A DNA stretch of 64,000 nucleotides. It comes from CAVWGP01 sp963754645. Its GTDB lineage: Bacteria; Pseudomonadota; Alphaproteobacteria; Bin65. Made by a program: the position numbers and the translations under genes. Position 1 is the stretch's first letter. Each line of letters opens with the position of its first letter. Positions 40,589-49,200 of this stretch are shown one piece after another. Location: the NCBI GenBank assembly GCA_963754645.1, contig CAVWGP010000011.1, positions 1,488,001 to 1,552,000 on the forward strand, written 5' to 3'. The notes beneath the pieces are model-generated. The model saw only the letters and a list, made by a program, of their open reading frames with translations. It searched no databases and was not told the origin of the DNA.

Positions 40589-42403
40589 ATGAACGAGCGC
40601 GACTCCTCACATGCGCCCGGTCCGGTTCCGCCGCGCGCGGCGCCGCAACTCGACGTGCCGGCACGCGGCTCGGCGCGCAAGGGCGCCTCGTTCCTGCGCC
40701 AGACCATGCGGCGGTGCCGTGGCGCGTTCATCGGCGCCAGCGTTTTCAGCTTTTTCATCAATCTCTTGATGCTGACCGGCTCGCTCTATTCGCTGCAGGT
40801 TTTCGACCGCGTGCTGAGCAGCCGCAGCATCAGCACCTTGATCTATCTTTCGATCCTGGCGGTGCTGGCGCTCGTCTTTCTGTGGTTCCTCGACCTGGCG
40901 CGCGCCCAGGTGATGTCCTCGGTCGGCACCTGGTTCGACGAGCGCGTCGGTCCGCGGCTGATGGCGGGAACCGTGGCCGGCACCGGTCCGGTGGCGCCGG
41001 GGCCCAACGCGTCGCAACCGCTGCGCGATCTCATCCTGATGCGCAATTTTCTCGTCGGCCCCAACCTGTTTCCGGTGATGGACGCGCCCTGGGCGCCGGT
41101 CATGCTGCTGATGCTGTTCGCGCTGCATCCATTCCTCGGCGCCATCGCCTTGGGCGGCGCCGTGCTGCTGGTTCTGCTCGCCATCGCCGGCGACCTTTGG
41201 ACCAAGAAGGCGACCGAGCGCGCGGCGGTGCTCAACGGCGAAGGCCTTTACGACGCCGAGACCGCGGTGCGCAACGTCAATTCGATCCGCGCCATGGGGC
41301 TGATGTCGATGATCGCCGCGCGCTGGAAAACGCGCAATTCGCTGGCCCTCGGCTATACGCGCCACGCCGGGCTGCGCTCCAATATTCTCTCCTCGCTGTC
41401 GCGCCTGGTGCGCCAGATGCTGCAGATCGCGATGCTCGGCGTCGGTGCCTGGCTCACGCTGAAAGGCGAGGTCAGCGGCGGCGCGCTGATCGCGAGTTCG
41501 ATCCTGGTCGGCCGCGCGCTGGCGCCGGTCGAAATGGCGGTCGGCGCGTTGCGCCAGGCGGTGGCGGCGCGCCAGGCCTATCAGCGCATCGGCGCCTATA
41601 TCGACCAGGTCGAGGCCCAGCCGCCCCAGGCGGTGCTGTTCCGCGCCAAGGGCAAACTCACGGTCGAGGACGTTATCTACGTTCATCCCAACACCAAGGA
41701 GCCGACGCTCAAAGGCGTGAGCTTCGCGCTCGAGCCGGGCGAGAGCCTGGCCATCATGGGTCCCTCGGGCTCGGGCAAAACGACATTGTCGCGCGTGTTG
41801 GCCGGCGCCGTGCGCGCCAATGCCGGCGCCGCGCGGCTCGACGGCGTCGATATCGCCGCGTGGAATCCGGAAGACCGCGGCAGCCATACGGGCTATTTGC
41901 CGCAAACCGTCGAGCTGTTTCGCGGCACGATCGAGGACAATATCGCGCGCCTGCGCGTGCCCGATCCGGAGAAAGTCGTGGCCGCCGCCGAGCTGGCGCG
42001 CGCCCACGAGCTGATCCAGGCCATGCCGAACGGCTACAAGACCGAGATCGGCGAGGGCGGCCTCGGCCTCTCGGGCGGGCAGCGCCAGAAGATCGGCATG
42101 GCGCGCGCGCTTTATGGCGATCCGAAATTCGTGGTCATGGACGAGCCCAACGCCAATCTCGACCAGCAAGGCGAGGCGGCGCTGAGCGAGACGATCCGCG
42201 AGCTCAAGAAACGCGCCGTCACGGTTGCCGTCATCACGCACCGGCCGAACGTGATCGAGGCGGTCGACAAGATTCTCATCCTGCGCGACGGCAAGGTCTT
42301 GATGTTCGGCCCGCGCGCCGAAGTCATGTCGCGCCTGGCGCAGCAGCAGCAAAGCATCTCGCGTTTGCAAACCGTGCCCAAGCCGGGAGCGACCCATGGC
42401 TAG
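40589..42403 (+). CDS. prtD: Type I secretion ABC transporter, PrtD/HasD family
   Basis: A protein of about 604 aa from ATG 40589 (earlier in-frame ATGs at 40511 and 40472 lack support). Residues about 45-290 are the membrane domain (FSFFINLLMLTGSLYSLQVF), the ATPase follows with Walker A GPSGSGKTT, signature LSGGQRQKIGMARAL and the PrtD-type Walker B VVMDEPNANLD. This branch exports substrates with C-terminal DFIV/HFIV-like signals, as carried by the RTX proteins encoded just upstream. Overlaps the membrane fusion gene by 8 nt. The TolC-like outer membrane partner is not in the window. Confidence 0.92.
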   Translation: MNERDSSHAPGPVPPRAAPQLDVPARGSARKGASFLRQTMRRCRGAFIGASVFSFFINLLMLTGSLYSLQVFDRVLSSRSISTLIYLSILAVLALVFLWFLDLARAQVMSSVGTWFDERVGPRLMAGTVAGTGPVAPGPNASQPLRDLILMRNFLVGPNLFPVMDAPWAPVMLLMLFALHPFLGAIALGGAVLLVLLAIAGDLWTKKATERAAVLNGEGLYDAETAVRNVNSIRAMGLMSMIAARWKTRNSLALGYTRHAGLRSNILSSLSRLVRQMLQIAMLGVGAWLTLKGEVSGGALIASSILVGRALAPVEMAVGALRQAVAARQAYQRIGAYIDQVEAQPPQAVLFRAKGKLTVEDVIYVHPNTKEPTLKGVSFALEPGESLAIMGPSGSGKTTLSRVLAGAVRANAGAARLDGVDIAAWNPEDRGSHTGYLPQTVELFRGTIEDNIARLRVPDPEKVVAAAELARAHELIQAMPNGYKTEIGEGGLGLSGGQRQKIGMARALYGDPKFVVMDEPNANLDQQGEAALSETIRELKKRAVTVAVITHRPNVIEAVDKILILRDGKVLMFGPRAEVMSRLAQQQQSISRLQTVPKPGATHG

Positions 42404-43370
42404 CCAGCGATCCGAGCCGTTCACCGTCGTCGTCGAGGAAATCGCCGAACGTCCGCCGGCGCGGCGCTGGCTTCGCGCCGGCGTGTTCGGGCTGCTGTTT
42501 TTCGTCGGCGGTCTCGTGGCGTGGAGCAGCCTCGCGCCGATCGAAAGCGCCGCCATCGCGGTCGGCACGGTCAGCGTCAATTCCAACAAGAAATCGGTGC
42601 AGCATCTCGAAGGCGGCATCGTCGCCAAGATCTTGGTCAAGGATGGGCAGCAGGTCGCGGCCGGCCAGATCCTGCTCACGCTCGACACGACGCAGACCCG
42701 CGGCAAGGCCGACTTGCACCGCAACCGGCTCGCCTCGCTGGCAAACCAACTCAAAACCGTCGTCGAGGAACTGACGACGGTCGAGGAGTTGCTGAAGAAG
42801 GGCAATACAACGCGCCCGCGCCTCCTGGCGCTCCAGCGCAAGAAAGCCGAGCTCGACGGCGAAATCGCCGACAACAAGACCCAGCTCAAGGTTGCCGAAG
42901 ACGCCATCGCCCGGGCCGATTTGAAATCACCGCTCGCCGGCACCGTCGTCGATTTGAAAGTCCACACCGCCGGCGGCGTCATCAGGGCCGGCGATACGCT
43001 GATGATGATAGTGCCCAAGGACGATCCGCTTGTCATCGAAGCGCAAATCGACTTGAACGACATCGACGTGGTGCGGCCCGGCTTGCTCGCCCATGTCCGC
43101 CTCACGCCCTACAACATGCGCTACGTGCCGCCGTTGAAGGGCAAAGTGATTTCGGTTTCGGCGGATCGCTTCACCGATCCGAATAGCAAGGCGAGCTATT
43201 ACACGGCGCGCGTGGCGCTCGACGATAAGCCGCAGAATGTCGACCCGTCGATCAAGCTCTATCAAGGCATGCCGGCCGAAGTCATCATCGTCACCGGCGA
43301 ACGAACTTTGCTCGGCTATCTCGCCGCCCCGATCATCCGCAGCTTCCGCCACGCCTTCCGCGAGGATTGA
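42396..43370 (+). CDS. Type I secretion membrane fusion protein (HlyD/PrtE family), short form
   Basis: A 324-aa periplasmic adaptor: one transmembrane helix (FGLLFFVGGLVAWSSLAPI), the N-terminal barrel KSVQHLEGGIVAKILVKDGQ, a coiled-coil hairpin, the lipoyl-type return LKSPLAGTVVDLKVHTAGGV and the C-terminal barrel. Typical family members are about 430-450 aa; here the hairpin is about 90 residues (LHRNRLASLANQLKTVVEEL to AEDAIARAD), roughly half the usual. Translation is coupled to the ABC gene by an 8-nt overlap. It should bridge PrtD to an outer membrane channel. Confidence 0.9.
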   Translation: MASQRSEPFTVVVEEIAERPPARRWLRAGVFGLLFFVGGLVAWSSLAPIESAAIAVGTVSVNSNKKSVQHLEGGIVAKILVKDGQQVAAGQILLTLDTTQTRGKADLHRNRLASLANQLKTVVEELTTVEELLKKGNTTRPRLLALQRKKAELDGEIADNKTQLKVAEDAIARADLKSPLAGTVVDLKVHTAGGVIRAGDTLMMIVPKDDPLVIEAQIDLNDIDVVRPGLLAHVRLTPYNMRYVPPLKGKVISVSADRFTDPNSKASYYTARVALDDKPQNVDPSIKLYQGMPAEVIIVTGERTLLGYLAAPIIRSFRHAFRED

Positions 43371-43386
43371 GCGCAGTCAGCACTGC

Positions 43387-43416
43387 TTGACGCGGCCGGC
43401 GGGCTTGCCCTAAATA
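43387..43416 (+). promoter_or_regulatory. Probable sigma-70 promoter of rpmB
   Basis: TTGACG (43387-43392), an 18-bp GC-rich spacer and TAAATA (43411-43416), 75 bp before the rpmB start. Confidence 0.45.
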
Positions 43417-43491
43417 ACCGCCGCGGGCTGGGCGCGATGGTGGCCGGCCCCCAATTTTCATGCGTTTTCAATAGAATAGAGGAATGCGATC

Positions 43492-43794
43492 ATGGCTCGT
43501 CGCTGTTTGATCACGGGCAAGGGCGTGCTGGTGGGCCACAATGTGAGCCACTCCAATGCAAAGACCAAGCGCCGCTACCTGCCCAATCTGCAAGTCTCGT
43601 CGTTTTGGAGCGAGAGCCTCAACCTGCCGGTGAAGCTGCGGGTTTCGACCAGCGGCATCCGCACCGTCGAGCACAATGGCGGCCTCGACGCCTTCCTGCT
43701 CGAAACGCCGGACAGCAATCTCAGCGTCGCAGCGCGCCGCATCAAGCGCCGGATCGAAAAGGCGAAAGAGAACCGCGCGGCCAAGGCGGCCTGA
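43492..43794 (+). CDS. rpmB: 50S ribosomal protein L28
   Basis: A 100-aa basic protein of the large ribosomal subunit. The start MARRCLITGKGVLVGHNVSH, the KRRYLPNLQ segment and the length are those of alphaproteobacterial L28; the zinc-type cysteine motif of some L28 proteins is not present. It is monocistronic, preceded by a good promoter and lying after the type I secretion genes. The final 15 residues are a lysine-alanine tail. Confidence 0.97.
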   Translation: MARRCLITGKGVLVGHNVSHSNAKTKRRYLPNLQVSSFWSESLNLPVKLRVSTSGIRTVEHNGGLDAFLLETPDSNLSVAARRIKRRIEKAKENRAAKAA

Positions 43795-44023
43795 CGCCGC
43801 GAACCGACGCCAATTCGCGGCCGGATCGCGTAACACACCCGAGTGAGCAAGTTCATCCGTGCCGGTTGCGCGGAATATATTGTTCGTGATGCCCTAGTCA
43901 CGGCGGCATTGGGGCGGCATTGTGCGCGACCGACGCGAGCACGGCGCTCGAACTCGCCGTTGAGCGAGCATTTCATGTGCGTCGCGATGCGAGACTTTCA
44001 TGCAACTGGGAGAGAGAATATCC

Positions 44024-44890
44024 ATGTCAACCAACGCCGATATCATCAGCCTTGTTCCGAAGATCGATCTGAGCCGCCGCGGCTTCGTCATGACGTCGCT
44101 CATCACCGGCTTTTCCGCCGCGGCCGGTCCGGTCTCAGCGCAGACCGTCGTCAAGACCGACACCGCCGGCCTCGACGCCAAGGAAGTGAAGATCGGCGCC
44201 ATGCCGGCCTATGTCGCCATGCCAGCAACGGGCGGACCGTTCCCGGTGATCCTGGTCGTGCAGGAAGTGTTCGGCGTGCATGAATACATCAAGGACACGG
44301 CACGGCGCTTCGCCAAGGCCGGCTTCATGGCCGTGGCTCCCGAGCTCTATTATCGCCAGGGCGATGCCTCGAAATACACCATGGCCGAGGTGCAGAAGCT
44401 CGTCGCCGAAATTGTCTCGAAAGTGCCGGACGCGCAGGTCATGGCCGATCTCGACGCCTCGGCGGCCTGGGCCAAGGCAAGCGGCAAGGGCGACACGGCC
44501 AAGCTCTCGATCACCGGCTTCTGCTGGGGCGGGCGCATCGTGTGGCTCTATGCGGCGCACAATCCGAACATCAAAGCGGGCGTCGCCTGGTACGGCCGCA
44601 TCGTCGGCACGGCCAATGCTTTGCAGCCGAAGAACCCGATCGACATCGCCAAGGACATCAAGGGCGCGGTCCTCGGCCTCTATGGCGACAAGGACCAGGG
44701 CATTCCGAACGACACCGTCGAAATGATGCAGGCCGAGATCAAGAAGGCCAACGGCAAATCGTCGATCAATATGTACAAGGACGCGCCGCACGGCTTCCAC
44801 GCCGATTACCGGCCGTCCTATCGCGAAGCCGACGCCAAGGATGGCTGGGCCAAGGCGCTCGCTTGGCTCAAGGCCAACGGCGCCTCGTAA
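44024..44890 (+). CDS. Dienelactone hydrolase family protein, Tat-exported
   Basis: A 288-aa alpha/beta hydrolase. Tat signal LSRRGFVMTSLITGFSAAAG with cleavage near SAQ. The Cys nucleophile is in ITGFCWGGR, the acid in YGDKDQGIP and the His in DAPHGFHADY; the QEVFGVHEYI loop is typical of the family. Exported dienelactone hydrolases are common in Alphaproteobacteria with unknown physiological substrates. ATG 44024 follows GGGAGAGAATATCC; an ATG eight codons earlier is less likely. A strong terminator follows. Confidence 0.9.
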   Translation: MSTNADIISLVPKIDLSRRGFVMTSLITGFSAAAGPVSAQTVVKTDTAGLDAKEVKIGAMPAYVAMPATGGPFPVILVVQEVFGVHEYIKDTARRFAKAGFMAVAPELYYRQGDASKYTMAEVQKLVAEIVSKVPDAQVMADLDASAAWAKASGKGDTAKLSITGFCWGGRIVWLYAAHNPNIKAGVAWYGRIVGTANALQPKNPIDIAKDIKGAVLGLYGDKDQGIPNDTVEMMQAEIKKANGKSSINMYKDAPHGFHADYRPSYREADAKDGWAKALAWLKANGAS

Positions 44891-44912
44891 GCGCTCGCGC
44901 AATTGCCACGAC

Positions 44913-44943
44913 AAAAGGGCGGCTCCCACGAGCCGCCCTTTTT
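44913..44943 (+). terminator. Rho-independent terminator after the dienelactone hydrolase gene
   Basis: AAAAGGGCGGCTC, loop CCAC, GAGCCGCCCTTTT followed by TG: a 13-bp stem with a T run, 22 nt after the stop codon. Its symmetric A and T tracts would also serve the opposite strand. Confidence 0.85.
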
Positions 44944-44956
44944 GTTTGCGGTGACG

Positions 44957-45138
44957 GCGGCGTTCAAAAAAAATCCGTCATCCCGACCGGAGCGGAGGGA
45001 CCTCGCGCGGACGAGCGAATATTTGCAATGCGGAACCACGCCAATTGTCGCGAGGTCCCGCGGATCGCTGAGCGATCCGCCGCTGCGCGGCGCTTTGCGC
45101 CGCTCCGGTCGGGATGACGATAATTTCTTGAACGCCGC
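44957..45138. repeat. Long palindromic element (copy A of the GTCATCCCGACC family)
   Basis: Outer arms GCGGCGTTCAA and TTGAACGCCGC enclose inner arms GTCATCCCGACCGGAGCG and CGCTCCGGTCGGGATGAC (44977-45118), with a GAGGTCCC-type centre. The 182-bp element sits between two 3' ends (dienelactone hydrolase and 5'-nucleotidase). Copy B is at 60805-60942. Confidence 0.75.
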
Positions 45139-46649
45139 TACCGCCGCTCGGCGATCCGCCCTTCCACTCTCGGCGCCACGGTGCCGCGCTGGCGGATGTA
45201 TTCCATCACGATCTCGGCCATGAGCGGGCCGGCATTGGAATCGATCAGGCGGCGCTTGTTGGCGAGCAGGCCGTAACCGTCGCCGCCGCCGGCGAGAAAA
45301 TCGTTGGTCGCGAGGCGATAGACGCGGCTTCGGTCGAGCGGCGCATCGCCGACCGTTATGCCGAGCACGCGCGCGCCCGCGGGATTGGCCGGATCGAACA
45401 CGACGCGCAGGCCGGAGACTTGCGGAAAGCTGCCGGTTTCCTCGCCGGCGCGGGACAGCCCGTGCTCGAGCAGCGCCGCCAGGTCCGCGCCGGTGACTTC
45501 GAGCAGCATGACCGTGTTGCCGAACGGCATTTCGGAAAAAATATCGCGCCGCGTAATCGTCGAGCCGGCGGGATATTGCTTGTTGGCGCGGATGCCGCCG
45601 CCGTTGATCAGCCCGACATCGGCGTTGGTTGCGGCGCGGATCGCGTCGGCGATGAGGTTGCCGATCGCGGCTTCGCGCAGGCGCACCGCCGTGGCGCGGC
45701 TGTCCATCGCGGTTTCGGTCTTGCCGATGGGCTGGGCGAATTCACGGTCGAGCGTGAGCTCGTGCTTGCGCACGATCGCCTGCACATCCGGGTCCGCCGC
45801 GATGCCGCGCACCGGCACGAGCCGCCAAGCGGGCGGATGGACCGTGACCGCGGCACCGTCGAGCTGCACGTCGAGTTCGACGACGCCGAGGAAATCGGCA
45901 TCGGCGCCGGCTTTCAGAATCAGCACGCCGCGCTCGAAAAACGTGATCGGCGTATGTTCGTGGCCGCCGAGCACCAAGCTGATTCCAGGCACGTGCTGGG
46001 CCAATTCGCGGTCTTCCAGCAGGTTCATGTGCGTGAGGGCGACGATGATGTGCGCGCCGTCGCGCCGCAAACGGTTGACCGCCTCGGTCGCGTGCGGCAC
46101 GGCAGCGGCGAAGGTGACCGGCGTACGCTCGCGCACGAAAAGCCGCGCTTCCGGCGTGAGCACGCCGATGAAACCAACCTTGAGCGGGCCGAATGCCATC
46201 ATCCGGGCAGCCACGGCACCGCCGAAGGGCTTGCCGTCGCGGTCGAAAACATTGGTCGCGAGCCAGGGAAATTTCGCTTCGCCGATGCGCGCCGCGGCGA
46301 TCTCGACGCCGAAATCGAACTCGTGATTGCCGAGCACGGCGAGATCGGCGCCCAGCGCGTTCATCAGCTCGATCATGTGCGCGCCTTTGGTGATGCCCGA
46401 CAGCAGCGAGGGTGAAATAAGATCGCCACCGAAGGTCACGATGCTGTGCTGCGCCTTGGCGCGCTCCTGCTTGACCAGCGCCGCCAGAGGCCCGAAGCCG
46501 CCGACGCCGCGCCGCGGCGAAATCTGGTACACGTCGTTGAAGTGAAGGAAGGTGAGGCGCGTCGTGGTTTGCGCGTTGCCGCCGTTCGCCAGGCCGATCA
46601 GGACAGAGAAAACGAGCGCGAAGACGGCGCCGGCGCGGAATTTCGACAT
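45138..46649 (-). CDS. 5'-nucleotidase / UshA-type metallophosphoesterase
   Basis: A 503-aa exported protein. Signal peptide FALVFSVLIGLANGGNAQ; the metallophosphatase domain has LHFNDVYQI, GGDLISPS, GNHEFDFG and GGHEHTPI, the dimetal ligands of the family. The C-terminal half is the nucleotidase substrate domain with INGGGIRA and FGNTVMLLEVTG and a FLAGGGDGYG loop. It hydrolyses nucleotides or sugar nucleotides in the periplasm. ATG 46649 is preceded by GGAGC; 28 codons upstream are not plausible. The stop coincides with the end of the palindromic element. Confidence 0.92.
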   Translation of the reverse strand: MSKFRAGAVFALVFSVLIGLANGGNAQTTTRLTFLHFNDVYQISPRRGVGGFGPLAALVKQERAKAQHSIVTFGGDLISPSLLSGITKGAHMIELMNALGADLAVLGNHEFDFGVEIAAARIGEAKFPWLATNVFDRDGKPFGGAVAARMMAFGPLKVGFIGVLTPEARLFVRERTPVTFAAAVPHATEAVNRLRRDGAHIIVALTHMNLLEDRELAQHVPGISLVLGGHEHTPITFFERGVLILKAGADADFLGVVELDVQLDGAAVTVHPPAWRLVPVRGIAADPDVQAIVRKHELTLDREFAQPIGKTETAMDSRATAVRLREAAIGNLIADAIRAATNADVGLINGGGIRANKQYPAGSTITRRDIFSEMPFGNTVMLLEVTGADLAALLEHGLSRAGEETGSFPQVSGLRVVFDPANPAGARVLGITVGDAPLDRSRVYRLATNDFLAGGGDGYGLLANKRRLIDSNAGPLMAEIVMEYIRQRGTVAPRVEGRIAERR

Positions 46650-46668
46650 GGCGGTTTGCTCCAAACGG

Positions 46669-47217
46669 TCAGGGCAAGGCGGCGTCCAGGGCCGTGGCGG
46701 CGGCGGAATCGTCAACGCCGAAGGCCTGGGCAAGTATGATCGCCATGTCTTTCAAATCGGTTTCGCCCGGCGGCGCGCCGAACCGGGCATAGTATCGCGC
46801 GAGGTTGGCCGCCCCGTCGGTCAGCGATGGCGGACCGTCCGCCTGCGTGGCCGTCGCGGCCAGCATAAGCTGCTCGATGTGCTCGGCGTCGATCTCGATC
46901 TTCTGCAAGCGGGCCCGCAGCGCCTGGGCCAAGGCGGCATCGGCCGTGCCGATGGGCGTTTTGAGGCGCTTGCGAACGGCGCGAAGGCCGACGACGACGG
47001 CCGAATGCCATTCCGCCACGGCCCCGGTGGTTCGCGTCATGGCCGCATCGTCGATCCGGCCGCGGCCCGCCGCCGCGTGCCACAGGCAAAACATCAGAAA
47101 ATTGACGTCGGCGCCGTGCCGCTCCTGCAGACCGAGGCAGGCAGGCGCGACGCCGGGCTTGGCATAGAGCGCCAGCGAAAAGTCCCAAAACGGGCTGGGC
47201 GGGAACTCGGCGGCCAT
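46669..47217 (-). CDS. TIGR02444 family protein (uncharacterised)
   Basis: A protein of about 182 aa. The N-terminus has FPPSPFWDFSLALYAKPGVA and the segment GADVNFLMFCLWHAA, a clear signature of the TIGR02444/DUF2390 family, largely alpha-helical and of unknown role. ATG 47217 is used; a GTG six codons upstream is also possible and neither has a good ribosome site. It lies 19 nt before the 5'-nucleotidase gene on the same strand. Confidence 0.85.
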   Translation of the reverse strand: MAAEFPPSPFWDFSLALYAKPGVAPACLGLQERHGADVNFLMFCLWHAAAGRGRIDDAAMTRTTGAVAEWHSAVVVGLRAVRKRLKTPIGTADAALAQALRARLQKIEIDAEHIEQLMLAATATQADGPPSLTDGAANLARYYARFGAPPGETDLKDMAIILAQAFGVDDSAAATALDAALP

Positions 47218-47306
47218 CGGAAGGGGTGACGACACTCGCGGAAAGGTTTATTTGCATAGCACAAGCTGCGTGAAGAAGCAGTGGTGGATGGTTTGGACCG
47301 GGTGCC

Positions 47307-47519
47307 GTGAAACTAAGCGACGAACAAGCCAAATTGTTGCAGAGCAAGCTCGACGAGCTCAAGTCGGAGCATCGCGATCTCGACGAGGTCATCGCGCAAA
47401 TCGCAGCGGAGACGCCGTTCGATCAAATCCACATCCAGCGCCTCAAAAAGCGCAAGCTCATGTTGCGCGACGAGATTGCGCGTATCGAGAGCATGCTGCT
47501 GCCCGATATCATCGCCTGA
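47307..47519 (+). CDS. YdcH/DUF465 family small coiled-coil protein
   Basis: A 70-aa helical protein, EHRDLDEVIAQIAAETPFDQ then IQRLKKRKLMLRDEIARIES, characteristic of DUF465 (YdcH). It forms an antiparallel coiled coil; function unknown. Translation begins at GTG 47307. It precedes purE by 91 nt on the same strand. Confidence 0.88.
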   Translation: MKLSDEQAKLLQSKLDELKSEHRDLDEVIAQIAAETPFDQIHIQRLKKRKLMLRDEIARIESMLLPDIIA

Positions 47520-47610
47520 GACGCGGCGCCCGGCGGCCTTGCGGGTGCGCGGCTCTGCCCTATAGTGCGGCGCTTTCTGGCGCCGCCCGGTGGCGGCGCG
47601 GAGGGCTCAT

Positions 47611-48099
47611 ATGAAGAAGGCCGTTCCGCCCGTCGCGATCGCAATGGGCAGCCAATCGGATTGGGACACCATGCGCGAAGCCGCCGCCGTGCTCGATGAG
47701 CTGGGCGTGGCCTACGATGCGCGCATCGTCTCGGCGCATCGCACGCCGAAGCGTCTTTATGCGTTCGCCGAGCGCGCCCAGGCTGCGGGCTTCCGCGTCA
47801 TCGTCGCCGGCGCCGGCGGCGCCGCGCACCTTCCGGGCATGATCGCGTCGCTCACGACCTTGCCGGTGCTCGGCGTGCCGGTCGAAAGCAAAGCGCTGAA
47901 GGGCCTCGATTCGCTGCTCTCCATCGTCCAGATGCCGGGTGGCGTCCCGGTCGGCACGCTCGCCATCGGCAAGGCCGGGGCGCGCAACGCCGCGATCCTG
48001 GCCGCCAGCATCCTTGCGCTCGGCGACAAGCGCCTTGCTGCGCGGCTCGCGGCCTGGCGCCGGGCGCGCACCGCGGAAGTGGCCGAGCGCCCCGGCTGA
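47611..48099 (+). CDS. purE: N5-carboxyaminoimidazole ribonucleotide mutase PurE
   Basis: A 162-aa class I PurE that converts N5-CAIR to CAIR in purine synthesis. Motifs: AMGSQSDWDTM, VSAHRTPKRLY and GAGGAAHLPGMIASLT. The start ATG 47611 follows GAGGG; seven extra codons in frame upstream are not used. It precedes purK with a 12-nt gap, so substrate channelling from PurK by coexpression is expected. Confidence 0.96.
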   Translation: MKKAVPPVAIAMGSQSDWDTMREAAAVLDELGVAYDARIVSAHRTPKRLYAFAERAQAAGFRVIVAGAGGAAHLPGMIASLTTLPVLGVPVESKALKGLDSLLSIVQMPGGVPVGTLAIGKAGARNAAILAASILALGDKRLAARLAAWRRARTAEVAERPG

Positions 48100-48111
48100 A
48101 ACAGTGACGCG

Positions 48112-49200
48112 ATGAACGAGCCCGCGATCGTAGCACCCGGCGCCACGCTGGGCATTCTCGGCGGCGGCCAGCTCGGCCGCATGATCGCGCTGGCCGCCGC
48201 CGTCCTCGGCTATCGCACGGCCGTGTTCACGCCCGAGGCGGACGCGCCGGCGTCGCAGGTGGCATCGCTGACGATCAACGGCGGCTACGAGGACGAGGCG
48301 GCGCTGGCCAAATTCGCCCGCGCCGCCGATGTCGTCACGCTCGAATTCGAAAACGTGCCGGTCGCGGCCGTTGAATTCCTGGCGGCCATGGGCCGGCCGG
48401 TGCGGCCGGGCCCGCGCGTCCTGTCCGTGGCGCAGGACCGCATCGCGGAGAAGGATTTCGCCGTCGCCGCCGGCGGCGCCACCGCGCCTTATCGTCAAGT
48501 CGACAGCTTGGCGGATTTAACCCGCGCGCTCGGCGAGATCGGGCGGCCTGCCGTGCTGAAGACGCGCCGCATGGGCTACGATGGGCGCGGCCAAACAATG
48601 ATCGATGGCGCCGCCGATGCCGCCGCCGCCTGGACCGCGATCGGCCGGCAACCGTCAATTCTCGAAGGCTTCGTCGATTTCAGCCACGAAATATCGGTCA
48701 TCGTCGCTCGCGGCGTGGATGGCGCGGCGCGCGCCTACGTTCCGGTCGAAAATCGCCATCGCCATCATATCCTCGCCGAAACGATCGCGCCGGCCGCGAT
48801 CGCGCCGGCCCAGGCGCGCGCCGCCGAGGCGCTCGCCATCAAGCTGGCCGCCGGGCTCGACGTGGTCGGCCTGCTCGCGGTGGAAATGTTCGTGGCGCGC
48901 GACGGCGGCTTGCTGGTCAACGAGATCGCGCCGCGGCCGCACAATTCCGGCCATTGGACCGTCGACGCCTGCTTGTGCAGCCAGTTCGAGCAACTCGTGC
49001 GCGCCGTATGCGGCTTGCCTTTGGCCGCGCCCGATCGGCACAGCGACGCGGTCATGACCAATCTGATCGGCCACGATGTACGCGATTGGGCGCGCTATCT
49101 GGCCGAGCCGGGCGCGCGCCTGCATCTCTACGGCAAGAACGAAATTCGCCCCGGCCGCAAGATGGGCCATGTGACGCGCTTGATGCCCTTGAGCCGCTAG
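48112..49200 (+). CDS. purK: N5-carboxyaminoimidazole ribonucleotide synthetase PurK
   Basis: A 362-aa ATP-grasp enzyme making N5-CAIR from AIR, bicarbonate and ATP. The N-terminal loop LGILGGGQLGRMIALAAAVL, ATP-grasp residues ARKTRRMGYDGRGQ-like segment VLKTRRMGYDGRGQ and NEIAPRPHNSGHWTVDAC are diagnostic. Its stop overlaps the COQ9 stop by 4 nt tail to tail. Confidence 0.96.
   Translation: MNEPAIVAPGATLGILGGGQLGRMIALAAAVLGYRTAVFTPEADAPASQVASLTINGGYEDEAALAKFARAADVVTLEFENVPVAAVEFLAAMGRPVRPGPRVLSVAQDRIAEKDFAVAAGGATAPYRQVDSLADLTRALGEIGRPAVLKTRRMGYDGRGQTMIDGAADAAAAWTAIGRQPSILEGFVDFSHEISVIVARGVDGAARAYVPVENRHRHHILAETIAPAAIAPAQARAAEALAIKLAAGLDVVGLLAVEMFVARDGGLLVNEIAPRPHNSGHWTVDACLCSQFEQLVRAVCGLPLAAPDRHSDAVMTNLIGHDVRDWARYLAEPGARLHLYGKNEIRPGRKMGHVTRLMPLSR

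Noticed and set aside
44942..45137. Small frames inside the palindromic element
   Set aside because: Both strands of a dispersed inverted repeat give accidental frames; no coding signals.
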